DNA of 64,000 nucleotides from Pholiota molesta (GCA_014925825.1 JACGCK010000108.1:96324-160323), one strand, 5' to 3'. Numbered from the stretch's first letter, positions 47,882-58,530 are shown. Notes: a model not told the origin generated them from the sequence alone. Program-made: numbers and translations.

Positions 47882-49168
47882 TTAAGCAGAAGGGACGATG
47901 TCGAGATTGCGGTGAACGCTGGCAAGCTCTTCGACCATAAGAGTACGGTGCTTGAGGAGGAAACCGATCTGGTGGGTGTTGCGAATGATTTCAGCCTTGA
48001 GATCACCAGCAACCTTGCGATAGGCAACCTCGGGACCGTCCAACAAAATGGGGTCATTCGCCAAGCCAGTAGCGGCTTTCAACAATTCGTCAGAAGCGGG
48101 GTTATCAACGATGATAGCGGACGCTAAAATGGAGAATTAGCCAGAGAAAGAGAGAGTATGGAGGGGCAGATAACGTACAATTAAGGATGTAAGGAGAATC
48201 GGCAAAAGGGAAGGCTGGGTCGCCGACCTTGGTGCGCTTGGAACCAGAGCCAGTAACGAGGTCATTGAGAGTACCCTGGGCTAAAACCCGGTTGGCCTTG
48301 TGAAAGGCGCGGCTATTTAAATCCATGCCAGGAACTAGAGCAAAAGGAAGACATACCACTTCTGCCCGTTTGGCGACGAACTAGAGGGAATAAGAAGAAA
48401 GAGAGTTAGTATAAATAAAAAGAAAAGAGTAAAGTGACGCACTTTGGCGCTAGGCTCGCCAGTCGACACGGATTCCCTAGTACGTTTGCGAGGGTTGGGA
48501 GTGTCGACGACGGTGGAAGAAGCCACGCCGGGATCAGTGGCAGTTTCACAAAGAACGACATCATGGTCAAGAACCATCTGGCGAAAGACGAAGGACAAGA
48601 GTTCAGTTAGCTCTGTCAAATCGACTCTCCCTTAAAGAAAAGAAAAACTGAGTACCGCGTCGGTATCGGAGTCATCGAGATGGGTACCTCCAGGGGCGGA
48701 CGCGGTTTCAAGTCCTTCGGAAGGGGATTTGCCCTTGCCACGGCGGCTGCTCCGCTGTGAAAGAAATGAAGGGTCAGATTAAGAAAGAAGGGAGATAAAA
48801 GAAACACGAACCGGACCAACTGGTGGCCTAGGACTGGCAATGGGAGTTAAAGAAAACTCATTGTTTATCTTGACCATGGAGGCATGCAAGGAGATGACGT
48901 CCCGGGCAGCAGGAGAAAAGGTGTAGCTCTTGTTGGTACCTAGAGTACTGTAGATGCGCCGGACGATCATCACCAAGCTAGCAGCCTCGGGGTTAGTGGC
49001 GACGGTGTTAGCCATGGCCGACCAACGACGAAGATGAGAGGCGCATTCCTCGAGCGTACTGGCGTAATTGGGAAGAGTGATCCCAGGAACCTTGCGCAAG
49101 GCCTCGAGGGTGGCGACACTTTGCGCTGTTTCTTTGAAGAAGGGCAAGTTGCGAGTACGGTCAGCCAT
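47882..49168 (-). CDS. Antisense spliced gene 1 of the gypsy element
   Basis: Five exons on the strand opposite to gag-pol: 49168..48812, 48754..48656, 48577..48443, 48380..48179, 48123..47882. The total is 1,035 nt, exactly 344 aa plus stop, with all junctions in frame and GT-AG. It starts MADRTRNLPFFKETAQSVATLEALRKVPG and has SLHASMVKINNEFSLTP, a basic/serine segment (RSSRRGKGKSPSEG), an NLS-like NPRKRTRES, and a conserved-looking C-terminal part (DLKAEIIRNTHQIGFLLKHRTLMVEELASVHRNLDIVPSA). I recognise no family. A TATAAAA box lies about 56 bp upstream of the start. It ends 117 bp after the pol stop, tail to tail with pol. Confidence 0.8.
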
Positions 49169-49223
49169 GAGTAAGAGGAAAGAAACGAGCGTCTCTGAAG
49201 ATGAAGAAAGCTTCTGAGATGGG

Positions 49224-49230
49224 TTTTATA
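49224..49230 (-). promoter_or_regulatory. TATA box of antisense gene 1
   Basis: TATAAAA read on the minus strand, 56 bp upstream of the ATG at 49168, a normal spacing for a short fungal 5' UTR. Confidence 0.6.
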
Positions 49231-49900
49231 CATCCGGAAAGACGCTAGAGTGGGAAGTCGGTAGGGCCCCAGCGGTGCTTCTCAGAAAACGACTTAGTGT
49301 TTCAGAAATATGAGATCGGGAAAGGCCAGGTCAGCAGGAAGAAAAGAAGGGTGAAAAGAGAAATAACATAAAAGATTTCAGGGAGGAAACTACGGGCTGG
49401 GACTCATTAAGGAAAAGCACACTGTGAACAGTGCCTGATATGAGGCGAGCTAGCCGAAGAACCTGCGAAATTTCCAACAAATAACAACAAGAAGTGTTTC
49501 AGAAGTTGGGGGCTCAGCTCAACGCCGAAATCTGAAATTCGCTCTAAAAAGAGATGAGGAAGGACAACGGTGGGACAGGAGGCCACAGCCAGTAACAAGT
49601 ACCTTAAGGGGAACGAGGCTGTCAGCGGTCAATCGTTTGATTAGCGCCAATATAGACAATGACTCTGGAGGCATGCTAAAAGAGAACGGTCTCATAGATA
49701 GGAAAAGGGAAGAGAGATGAGACGCTAAGGTGTCATGACATCCGCCTAGGCAGCCGAACCCAAATTACAGAAAACAGATGTACGGCGAAGGCGCGCTAGG
49801 AGAGTAGATTTGATAAGGAAAACCCCAAGGAGGAAAGGTAGAAAAGGAGGCGGCGTTAAAAAGTAAAGAGAGCACTAGGATCGATTAAGAGTTTACATGG
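49231..49900. other. Spacer between the two antisense genes
   Basis: No convincing exon; a 63-aa frame (49407-49598) has no features. Confidence 0.4.
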
Positions 49901-50309
49901 CTAATCATAATCGTCATCTTCGGCCTCTAATTCGATGAAACGGGCTAAAGGGGGCCGTAGAGGGCCAAGTTCCTTGTAGTCATCTCCGCGTTCGAGGGCA
50001 ACGATCTGGAACAGAGAGCATGAGAAAGAAGAGAAAAACGTAGTGCAACAAGGTGGCAAGCCAGTGATAGCGCTGAGTAGCAGAGGACGACGGACGAGGG
50101 GGTGGAGGAGGACAAAGAAGAAAAGGTAGGGGACTTACTTGAGGCGCCATGGGAAGCATTGGGGGCTTGGAACCAGAAGAGGCGGGCACCTGGCCTTGGT
50201 TTTGTGGCGGGAAAGTCCATTCCCCCCATTTGTTGACAAGGTTGATGGCGTCCACGGCCTGGTTGAAGAGGTCGGTGCGAAACGCGAGGAAGTGGTCGGG
50301 GGGAGCCAT
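49901..50309 (-). CDS. Antisense spliced gene 2 of the gypsy element
   Basis: Two exons, 50309..50139 and 50005..49901, giving 91 aa in frame (GTAAGT donor, CTGTTCCAG acceptor). The sequence starts MAPPDHFLAFRTDLFNQAVDAINLVNKWGEW, has a Pro/Ser/Gln linker, and ends in an acidic tail (FIELEAEDDDYD). No known family. It lies head to tail upstream of antisense gene 1, on the same strand, so both are read from the 3' LTR side toward pol. A TATTTAAA box is about 65 bp upstream. Confidence 0.68.
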
Positions 50310-50373
50310 GAAAGAAGAGACGCGAGAAAAAGCAAAGCAGAGAGATGGGGAGCTCCCTCAGTCAGAGTCGCTG

Positions 50374-50382
50374 TTTAAATAG
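50374..50382 (-). promoter_or_regulatory. TATA-like box of antisense gene 2
   Basis: CTATTTAAA on the minus strand, about 65 bp before the ATG at 50309; followed by a C/T-rich leader. Confidence 0.5.
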
Positions 50383-50778
50383 ACAGCTAAGGGGAATGTT
50401 CGAGAATCAGAAGTCGCGACCGGTGACTCAACACGGAAGCGAGGATTCTCAGACGACGGCGGCGGTGACTAGCAATGAATGGAGGGTGTACAGGACCTAC
50501 CGAACCTGGTGTAACGGTCCTGAGAACATGTTGTGCACGCTACCGGTGATGTCCGATATGACGATCGCGATCCCAAAACGGGTAGTGAGCAGTCGGAAAA
50601 GAGAAAGAACCACAAAATAGACTTTGTGATAGCACCGAACCTAGAAACCGAAGTTCGAGAAGGACGGGATGTTGGCTGAAACAAGGAGAGCAGTAAGGGC
50701 TAGTCCCGAACCTAGAAGGACACAAGATGAACTTGGTCTGAGAAGCCAAAAGATGACTGAGGACAGTCAGGATTTCGT

Positions 50779-50788
50779 GGGGGGGAGA
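50779..50788 (+). other. Polypurine tract
   Basis: GGGGGGGAGA directly before the 3' LTR, the usual primer site for plus-strand DNA synthesis. Confidence 0.8.
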
Positions 50789-52207
50789 TGATACGGTCCG
50801 TTTTGGGCTGGGCATGTAATAGTGCCGAAAGTGTCATTTTACCTTTGAAACATGGAATCGAGAAGCGAGTAGACGTCTGAGAAGCCTGTCGGACGTACCT
50901 CGCGTACAAAGAGATCTCCTCCATACCAGATGGGCAACACGCACTATGACAATGGCAAATGAGTATCGCTCGGACCTAAAAGAGAATACTTATTAAACCG
51001 GGAGATAGCAAAAACGCGGAAACCATTGCCGACTCATATCATCTACAGGAGAGGAGGCTCTTTGGATAATTAAATTTCATTAAAAGGCGGTTCTCAGAAC
51101 AGCTTCTCTTTGTGGGTCCGTACGGGCGCCTCACTGCCACGCGATACGCATCAGAAGGCGCTATAGCGGCGTGCGTATCACGTGTATTCCGGCATAACCC
51201 AAACAACCGAACCGGACCGGTCGACTTCGGCATTTCTGAAGGAGGAGACCGAAGGTTGGCGCTTAGTGTCGAAACAACACTATAAATAGGCGATGGTTGA
51301 TGTACCGCGCCAATTCTAAAAACAGAACTGTCGCGTGAGCCTTCGTTGGCCAGTGATAGGACTCTAAACACAGGGGGCACTAAAGAGAAACCCAAAAGGA
51401 AATACCCTTGGACCATACCATGTGGGACTTGGGTCATCAGGTCAAAACCCTAGACCCAAGCTTCGCTTAGACTGTTTGTTCTTTCTTTGTTTCTATTTTA
51501 TTTTCAGAGATATCGCATACAACCCATGTACTATAAATTAGCGTCGCTTTTACCTGTAATAACAAGCAATTGGTACCCATTAGATCACAAAGAGGCGTTG
51601 CGCCCTAGTTGAGATAATAGGATAAATATCGTTTGACTTCAGAGTTTGAAAGAGAATCCAAAGAGTTGCATCAGAGAGTTCAGAGAGTAAAAGAGAGATC
51701 AGATTTGGAAGTCATACGGACAGAGTGCCGTCGGTAGTCATACAGCCAGTGTTGCTGTGGTAGTCATAGTGGTCAGAAACCCACTCGGTAGCCATACAGT
51801 CGCAGTGACTGTGGAATAGTCGAAAAGTGAACGACGACGTCCATCTCTTTCTCTTGTTTGACTCTTAAACTCGACGATTGTCATTCGCATTCGCAGTTGG
51901 ATCATCAGAGAACCCTAAAACACTTATAAACCCATACACTTTACTTGTTCACCCAGTGATAAGTTCAAAGTTCAAAGTTTCCAAAACTAAAAGCCTCTGA
52001 ATATATCCCTAAACCCTATACAAACGAACTTGGGGCATTGATATCGTTCTGAGATAAGTCATTAAGACACCCCACCTAGTACCCCACCCTAAAGAGAAGG
52101 TTTCTTTGTTTTGTTTGAGAGCGTCGCTCGATCTCAGAGTATAGATCTCACTCCGCTGGTGTTGTGTGTGTTTTGATTTCGTGTCTTGCCCGATAGCAAG
52201 CCTCTCA
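50789..52207 (+). repeat. 3' LTR
   Basis: 1,419 bp, same ends and length as the 5' LTR. At the positions that differ between the two LTRs it agrees with the third LTR at 62620-64000. Confidence 0.93.
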
Positions 52208-52596
52208 CCGCGCAGCCGCGTACGTACTCGTCATGCAGCGCCTGCACAAGACAATGGTGGAGAAGGAGCAGGCAATCACCCTTGCACTCACCGTCTACGC
52301 GTGCAATCAGCGCTGCATATGCAGTGCTGTGCGGCGTGGAGACGCATCGTGCCAGGTTGTTGCCATACCCGCAAACCCCGCCAGGCGGGTACGGGTTCAG
52401 CGGCCATCCGAGGGTGCAAGAGCGCATGTGCAAGCAGTTGGCATGCACACGCAGTCTTGATCTGCAGCAATGGCGGCCATCCAAGGGTGCTCTCCTCTCG
52501 TCGCGGACCTCTCGCCGCTGGTTTCCTGTCGCCGCGGCCCCTCGTGCTTGCCGTGTGCCGAGTACTCGCAAACTCGTGGGTACTTGTGAGTTTTGA
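52208..52596 (+). pseudogene. Coding-like fragment inside hAT-like element, right of gypsy
   Basis: Continuation of the GC-rich coding-like sequence interrupted by the retrotransposon; peptides such as MQRLHKTMVEKEQAITLALTVYA and AAYAVLCGVETHRARLLPYP occur in different frames. No family recognised, no complete gene. Confidence 0.3.
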
Positions 52597-52949
52597 CTCG
52601 CGGATCCGGGTCACCCGTGGGAACAAACTCGCACGGATCCAAGTATGAGATTCGAGCTCTGAAATACTCGCGAGTTCGGATCCGGGTCACCCGCGAGTAG
52701 ACTCGTGTCCAGCCTTAGTATGGGTACGCACGTTGATGGATGCGCCGCCAGCGCCTGCCCCTTCCCCTGCCCCTGGCGCGTGCACCCCCAGGGCAGCGGC
52801 CCGGTCAACGACGCTCCACGTACCCGCGCTGGCGCCTATTGCATGCTCCGCCATTGCTCATTGCGCGTTCCGCTGTCGCCGTTACCTCCATTCGCTCCCG
52901 CTCCTCCGCTACCCAAGCATCCACCCGCTAGCGCCTATTGCACGCTCCG

Positions 52950-53215
52950 GCGCTGGATACTGCGCGCCCGGGCGCTGGCTACGCTGGCTACTGCACGCTC
53001 CGGCGGGCGCTGGGTACGCTGGCTATTGCACGTGCCATTGCGCGCTCCGGCGCTGGCTACGCTGGCTACTGCACGCTCCGGCGGGCACTGGGTACGCCGG
53101 CTATTGCGCGCTCCGGCGCTGGCTACGCTGGCTACTGCACGCTCCGGCAGGCGCTGGGTACGCCGGCTATTGCGCGCTCCGGTGCTGGCTACGCCGGATA
53201 ATGCACGCTGCGCTG
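52950..53215. repeat. Minisatellite, unit about 66 bp
   Basis: Three to four imperfect copies of a GC-rich unit starting GGCGCTGGCTACGCTGGCTA and ending GCTATTGCGCGCTCC, the last copies degenerate. Sub-repeats of CTGG(G/C)TACGC(T/C)GGCTA(C/T)TG occur within the unit. It lies just right of the hAT-like element. Confidence 0.75.
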
Positions 53216-53420
53216 GCTACGCTGGCTATTGCGAGCACCGGCGGTGGCTATTGCGCACTCCTGTGCTGGCTAATGCACGCTAGTTCGGCGCCTAGCCACG
53301 CGTCCATTTGCCCTGGTGCAGCCCTATTGCGCCTGTGCGGGTGCCAAATGCACGCTCCTGCGCCGCCCATTGAATGCTGTAATCAATGATTATATAAATT
53401 AAAATTGTGTTGTAAATATA

Positions 53421-53784
53421 CAACGCCGTGGTGTAGTGGTGAATGATCCATTGCATGAAGCTAGTAATTTCTATAACCCGGGGTTCGATTCCGTCTCAGT
53501 GCATTATATTTTTGTCAGTATTCGCAAGCGAACAATCTTCATGTAGGGCAGGCTCTCGGCTAACAAAAAATAACGAAGTAAGTCACGCACTTGCTTAAAA
53601 GGGGTCCATGTACTTATTTAATATTCTCGCTACGCGCCGTCGGTAACAGACAGTCTTCCGTCTGGAGCACGGGTCAACGGCTCGTTTATGTCACAAGATT
53701 GATAGAATATATGTCTCTATAACAAGTATATACTCGCTCCTACTTGACCAAAAAACAAAACAAAAAAACAAAAAAAAAACAAAA
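53421..53784 (+). mobile_element. Candidate tRNA-derived SINE
   Basis: A Pol III-type A box TGGTGTAGTGG (53429-53439) and a perfect B box GGTTCGATTCC (53482-53492) are spaced as in a tRNA, but the flanks do not fold into an acceptor stem. About 290 bp further on, the segment ends in an A-rich tail (53749-53784, runs of A broken by C). That head-body-tail layout is typical of SINEs. I could not find clear target-site duplications. Confidence 0.5.
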
Positions 53785-54880
53785 GTGTTTACTCTCTCCG
53801 TAGGTTGTCCGTCGAATTTTTATTGACTGGCAGCGTTGAGTGGCGGCCTCGCTTGGCGTGCTGTTGCTTCCGCACGTGCTGCAGCGGAGTGCGCCGCGGT
53901 TCTGGAAGCTTGAGGTGCGTACGAGCCATCAACGAGTCTTGGGGGTGCTCAACTACGCTTTGGGCGGTCGTTTTGCTCTACTGGGGATGATGGTTGAATG
54001 CGTTTCGCTTTGGACTTGAAGGTTGTAGCCTTGGGTGCAGCCTTGTCCGGTAATATTCTACATGAAATAGTGGAAGTTGCCCAGGAAAGAAAGTGCATCC
54101 AGGATGGTAACTCAGGTGCGCAGCCCCATCCAGTTCAGTGCCTTCCCGGCCTCTGATTCCTATAATCAAGGTGTCATTAAATCCGGTAAATTCAGGAGAA
54201 TCCAACGCACCTACGCGCGTTCCGGCGCAATTAGCGGTTAATATTCTATTTACAAACAACCATTTCCTTTATAGGGCCTCAGAGAGTTGCTCAATCAGCA
54301 CGAGTAGGGTACCGTTAGAAAGGTGTTTTATTAACCTATTTTATGATATAATATGCGCGCGAATTATGGAACCGTAGCCGGCGCTAATGCGGTGCGAGCG
54401 CAAATATATACGGAGCGTTTTACGGAGCGAGGAACGGACGGAAAATTATGTTCAAGAACGCGTTAGAAGCGCGCGTTTGATACCTATAGAAAGCTGCTTT
54501 GATTATGGAAAACGACCCAGCGGTTGCGGAGGAAAGCAGCCATCAATGTGTGTGCTTATTTCTCCCAAATAGTAATTCGCTTCTAGGGCCTGAACCAATA
54601 AAGCTATCCATATGATTTTTTCACAGGTGGATTTAGAATTTAATTCCGCATCTTTCGGTATAATATGGTCCCAGTGGGTCCCATATAGGGTGCACCAGCT
54701 ACCCAGGTGCATTTCCAATAATATTGGGAAAATGCTATTTTAGGCATTTCCCACCCCTAGGAGGGTCCCTGCCTCATTTGCAGTCATGTGTGGTCATGTG
54801 GTTAGGTAGTAGGTCATGTGTTTGGCCCTTGATGGCATATTTGATGGGCCAATGAGCAGAAAGTACCAAAATGGGCCAAA
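53785..54880. other. Spacer without recognised genes
   Basis: No gene recognised. It includes the left arm (54074-54125) of a 52-bp perfect inverted repeat whose other arm is at 55109-55160. Confidence 0.4.
54074..54125 (+). repeat. 52-bp inverted repeat, left arm
   Basis: Exact reverse complement of 55109-55160; homology ends sharply on both sides. Confidence 0.9.
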
Positions 54881-54990
54881 TCTAATCATAGATAAACAAG
54901 TGCTGACAAATGATGCAGAAAAAAAGCGAATCTAATCAGCTTTTCTTCTTTTGGAAAAAATTGATTGCTTCCTTTTTGGGACAACCCTGA

Positions 54991-55021
54991 CAACGGTGTC
55001 GAGCACTGTTCGACACCGTTG
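54991..55021. repeat. 12-bp stem, 7-nt loop palindrome
   Basis: CAACGGTGTCGA, loop GCACTGT, TCGACACCGTTG: a perfect hairpin in the 3' flank of the Gly/Arg-rich gene. It could act as a 3'-end structure or be part of a mobile end. Confidence 0.6.
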
Positions 55022-55108
55022 AGCACAGTGAGCAGCAATGAACACATGGTGAGCAGCAATACTGCCACTGGCTTAGGGCAGAGATATTCAAAGTCAGTTA
55101 GGTGGGGT

Positions 55109-55160
55109 GGCTGCGCACCTGAGTTACCATCCTGGATGCACTTTCTTTCCTGGGCAACTT
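55109..55160 (-). repeat. 52-bp inverted repeat, right arm
   Basis: Exact reverse complement of 54074-54125. It lies just downstream of the stop of the Gly/Arg-rich gene. Confidence 0.9.
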
Positions 55161-55180
55161 GCCATGTCCCATGCATGATA

Positions 55181-57279
55181 TCAACAGACACTGGTGTTGG
55201 GTGATGCCAAGGCTTTCTTGTTGGGATCGGCATTGATGATATCATCTTCGGAGCATTGTTCCGCGCGATCAGGGACTTCATCCACCCCGGCCTCTGCTTG
55301 ATCCGTCCCTCCAATATAGCCTCCACCATCTTGTCCACCACTACGCCCACCACTTCCATGTCCACCACCACGGCCGCGTCCCCGCCCATGTCCACGCCCA
55401 CGTCCCCGCCCACGCCCGCGCCCGCGCCCAGCACTCTCCATTGATGGTTCTGGTTTGTTCAACAAATTGGGGGCAGGGCGTGACTCCGGCAAGTGGAACA
55501 TGCGAGCAGGTATAGGAGGCTCTGGGCATGCCACAGGCGCTGTGGAGGACAAGGTCTCCGGAAAAACAAAGGGCGTCGCCGAAACGCAAGGAACAACAGG
55601 CGCTATAGTGCGAGCAGAAGCGATGGGTGCAGGTTCCGTGGACAAAGCCTTGGGGAAAATGAAGGATGTCGCCAAAACAAGAGGAGGAGGAGGGGCTATA
55701 GGGCAAGCAGAAATGAAAGGGGCTTGTGCACCTTGAACTCCCTGAAGTTGGATGTTCCGTGTAACAAGTGGGGTTGTGGCAAGTGTTTTCTCGATGAGCG
55801 CCTGGGCTTGTTTCTGACGCATTAAGACTTTGTTCGCGGAATTGGCAGCAGGCACATTCGACACGGCTGAGCCAGTACCAGCTCCCAAGTTCCACTGAAT
55901 CAGCCCGAATGGGTCAGATGTGTTCGAATAGGAAACTTTGGCAGGAGAGTGGGAGAAAAGAGGTGCTCGAGTAGGTGTCTCTGCTAGAGTGTGATCGTCG
56001 ACGGCATTTGTCAAGGATAGGGGGGGTTATCTTGATACAAGTCTTTGCCATACATGCTACTTGGTCCTTCCGAGTTGGAAATGGGACAAGCGGCTGGCAT
56101 TTCATCTGTCGACTTTGCAGGCCGACTGACACTATTGAGCGCTCTTGCTTTACGCGCTTCCCGCGCTTCGAGAATTGTTGTTAATGATAAGACATTGGTG
56201 ATAATGATAAAGACATATGATGTTTCAACTTGAGCCAGTCCCCAAATTTTGTAGTAAGCACCCCATCCCATAGTTCCTTATGGCCATTGGTAAATGAGTG
56301 ACCTGCATCGTCTAAAGTGGTGCTGACGCTGACAAAATTATTGATGAGTACGATTCTATCTCAGTGGACATTTTACTCACGTAGTTACAGTAATCTTTCC
56401 ACCTTCAATAGGGTGTGGTCCTCCAGCCATGCACACAAGAGTCCAACCAGTCAGGTCGTAAACTTCATCGCAGATCCCATAAAGGACTGTTCTCAGCTGA
56501 TTGATCACCCTATGGGTATTTTTAGACGTGATCCCTTAAGCGCCGAGACGAAGTAAAATACTGACTCCTGTATTTCGGCCGGCGACTTGGACTCTATGCT
56601 TGAATCAGCCGCTTCCCTCTGCGACTCAGCACGATATTCATCTCTCTCCTTTGCTATTGCATCTAGCACCACTTGTCTAACCTCTTCAGTCTCATTCTCC
56701 CAGCACAGCTTTCACGCCGCTCACCGTTTAGCCATCCTCTTCGTGCGAATTGGTCTATCGTCCTCCACAATCGAGTCCTCCGTTGCGGTATGTGCTGACA
56801 GATGCTCAGTGATCCTCTCTTTGTACATCTTGTCGTACATCTCCTCGGGCTGAAGAACGCGTCGATGTTTATTGATGTCGAGGAATCTCTTCTTGACGGC
56901 CCCTTTCAATGCCATCATGGGAACTTGCTTGATCTTTGCTGCTTTGTTACGAAACCAAACTTTGATGTACTTCAGACAGAATGTAAGCAATCTAGTAACA
57001 TAGAATACCTTCAATCAAACGCACCTTTTTTCTCGCCGTGACAGCTTGTCCTAGGATTGCATTGGCCGCATCGACTGAAATTTGAATGACAGCATCCTCT
57101 GCAGGCAGAGAACCTGCAGCAATAAGGGCAGCGCGCTCGGAGAATTTTCTAAAGAACTCAGCATTGACGTGCGTCCGGAAAGCTTCGTGCTCAGCAGGAG
57201 TAGAACATGCTAGGTATTGGTCGAAATGGCTTCTCAGAAACGCGTATTGCTCATCAGTACACTTGCGAGGGGGAGCCAT
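55181..57279 (-). CDS. Multi-exon protein with basic N-terminal part and Gly/Arg-rich tail
   Basis: Minus-strand gene starting MAPPRKCTDEQYAFLRSHFDQYLAC. Exons by frame: 57279..57025, 56969..56725, 56676..56566, 56509..56381, then from 56322 onward. Features in order: helical N-terminus, basic segment YIKVWFRNKAAKIKQVPMMALKGAVKKRF (superficially homeodomain-like, but too short), RTVLYGICDEVYDLTGWTLVCMAGGPHPIEGG, then HSFTNGHKELWDGVL. The last exon carries a Pro/Ala-rich part and a GRGRGRGRG run with Gly/Gln spacers (RGG-like, possibly RNA-binding). The exon 5-6 and 6-7 joins are uncertain (weak donors near 56240 and 56070). It resembles a multicopy family of unknown function in Agaricomycetes, by recollection only. 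Confidence 0.5.
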
Positions 57280-57902
57280 AGCAAAGTAACGAGAATTCAA
57301 GGCGAGATACTGACGCTCACAACACTGAATATATTACCTAGTGTCGCTCATTTGGTCTACAGTGCCGGGGTGCCTGTTATTACCAAGCGTTCCGGCCACT
57401 CTCATATGTATGAATTCTCTTGTATGACAAGCTCAGCTCCACTCCAATCATATCAAACTCTTCTACGGAGGTTTGTGCATTGATTTCTCTACTTCTTTGG
57501 TACGTTACAGAATACACGATGGGTCCAAACACTGCTCCTTTTTGTTGTGAGCTCTTACGTTTGAGCGCGTGTCGAGTGGTGGGTCGGATATGTCTGATTT
57601 CTGTCCCCCAATACTACGTGCCAGCTCTTCTGCATCATACATGATCAGCCTAGACCAGTGCAGAGCTTCTAGCGCAAAGGCGCTCATATGTATGAAGACT
57701 ATTTTAGCATAGCAGATGTACGCCATGCAAGAATATTCAATAGAAATCAGGTGCAAGCTGGATAGACCTCTAGCCTGCTATGCCACTATTTTTCTTTATG
57801 CATGCAATGATATTAACCTTAATTGGGTAAGCTGCTCTATATGAACTTAAATTGAGAAATTGAACGTTCAGTGGTCTTCATTCCCTCTTCGAGTTCTTCA
57901 AC
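57280..57902. other. Divergent spacer
   Basis: Lies between the divergent starts of the Gly/Arg-rich gene and the viroplasmin-domain gene; probably holds both promoters. No gene seen. Confidence 0.4.
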
Positions 57903-58530
57903 ATGGTTGACAATGTTGCCCTGCTTACTGTAAATATGGTCGTTCTGACCACAGCAATCACTAACCTGACCACTGCCGTCCATGGTATGTTTTACTTTCT
58001 ACAGTTCTTCATTTACTTAGTAGTATGTCCCCACCCTAGACCATATTCGCATGTGCCATGGGACGGCGTCATCCACCACACCTCAAACTCAAGATATCGA
58101 CCCCGCCCCGGCTTTCTCTGGCCTATCCTTATCATCGTCGCCACCTTCCACGTTGCAAACTGCCAATAGTTCTGATTTGGTATGTCTGATTCTGCCTTTG
58201 CCTTGTTTCTGTCGCTGACAAATGATGTTTAGAAGGGTAACAGCCCTGCTGTTGTCCGTGCGAATCTTGAGGCAATGACGGGTCCTACCAATGGTCCATG
58301 GTATACAGTCACTGTTGGTCAGGAACCGGGAGTATACCAGCACATGTACGTCGTTTCTATGCTTACAATACTTATGCTGATAGCTAACCCAATAATATGA
58401 CAGCGCACAAGTCATGTACCTCACAAGCGGTATCTCCGGCAACGCATACAAGAGGTATACGTCCCAAGCAGCTGCCATCAAGGCCTACGAGCATGCTTGG
58501 GACCTCAACGCTGTCCGCCGCGTCCGTTAG
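57903..58530 (+). CDS. Small protein with viroplasmin / RNase H1 N-terminal-like domain
   Basis: Four exons, join(57903..57984, 58040..58179, 58233..58345, 58404..58530), 153 aa, in frame. The C-terminal part (PWYTVTVGQEPGVYQH...TSGISGNAYKRYTSQAAAIKAYEHAWD) matches the small fold found at the N-terminus of RNase H1 and in caulimovirus viroplasmin, which binds RNA/DNA hybrids or dsRNA. The N-terminus is a short hydrophobic helix (VALLTVNMVVLTTAITNLTTAV), the middle is Ser/Pro-rich. No RNase H catalytic domain follows. The stop codon lies inside the target duplication of the LINE that starts immediately after. Confidence 0.7.

Larger units (their letters stand above)
39033..52207 (+). mobile_element. 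Ty3/gypsy LTR retrotransposon with antisense genes, 13.18 kb
   Basis: Two 1,419-bp LTRs (39033-40451 and 50789-52207) start TG and end CA. The internal order is primer-binding region, gag, protease ORF, RT-RNaseH-integrase ORF, two minus-strand spliced genes, polypurine tract. Flanks suggest a 4-bp target duplication CCGC (39029-39032 and 52208-52211). By eye the LTRs differ at only about three positions (for example near 39159, 39788 and 40304), so insertion is recent. RT before integrase and a GPY/F-type integrase tail place it in Ty3/gypsy. About 3 kb between pol and the 3' LTR, much longer than usual, holds the antisense genes. Confidence 0.93.
38139..52717. mobile_element. hAT-like element interrupted by the gypsy retrotransposon
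   Basis: Ends are a perfect 17-bp inverted repeat TAAGGCTGGACACGAGT (left 38139-38155, right 52701-52717) continuing with a shared CTACTCGC block. The flanking target duplication GTATGGGT is perfect (38131-38138 and 52718-52725). Removing the nested retrotransposon (39033-52207) and one CCGC leaves about 1.39 kb. Subterminal regions carry repeated ACTCG and CCGGATCCG motifs typical of hAT ends. The interior is GC-rich and carries fragmentary coding sequence (38580-39032 and 52208-52596) but no recognisable transposase. Confidence 0.88.

Noticed and set aside
53421..53500. Functional tRNA gene
   Set aside because: A and B boxes are good, but the acceptor and T stems do not pair.
56020..56026. 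Homopolymer frameshift in the Gly/Arg-rich gene at a G7 run
   Set aside because: An alternative intron across this point (weak donor near 56075) also restores the frame, so a mutation is not required.
56800..56980. Homeodomain in the Gly/Arg-rich gene (VWFRNKAAKIK)
   Set aside because: Resembles the WFxNxR recognition helix, but the preceding helices and spacing of a homeodomain are not present.
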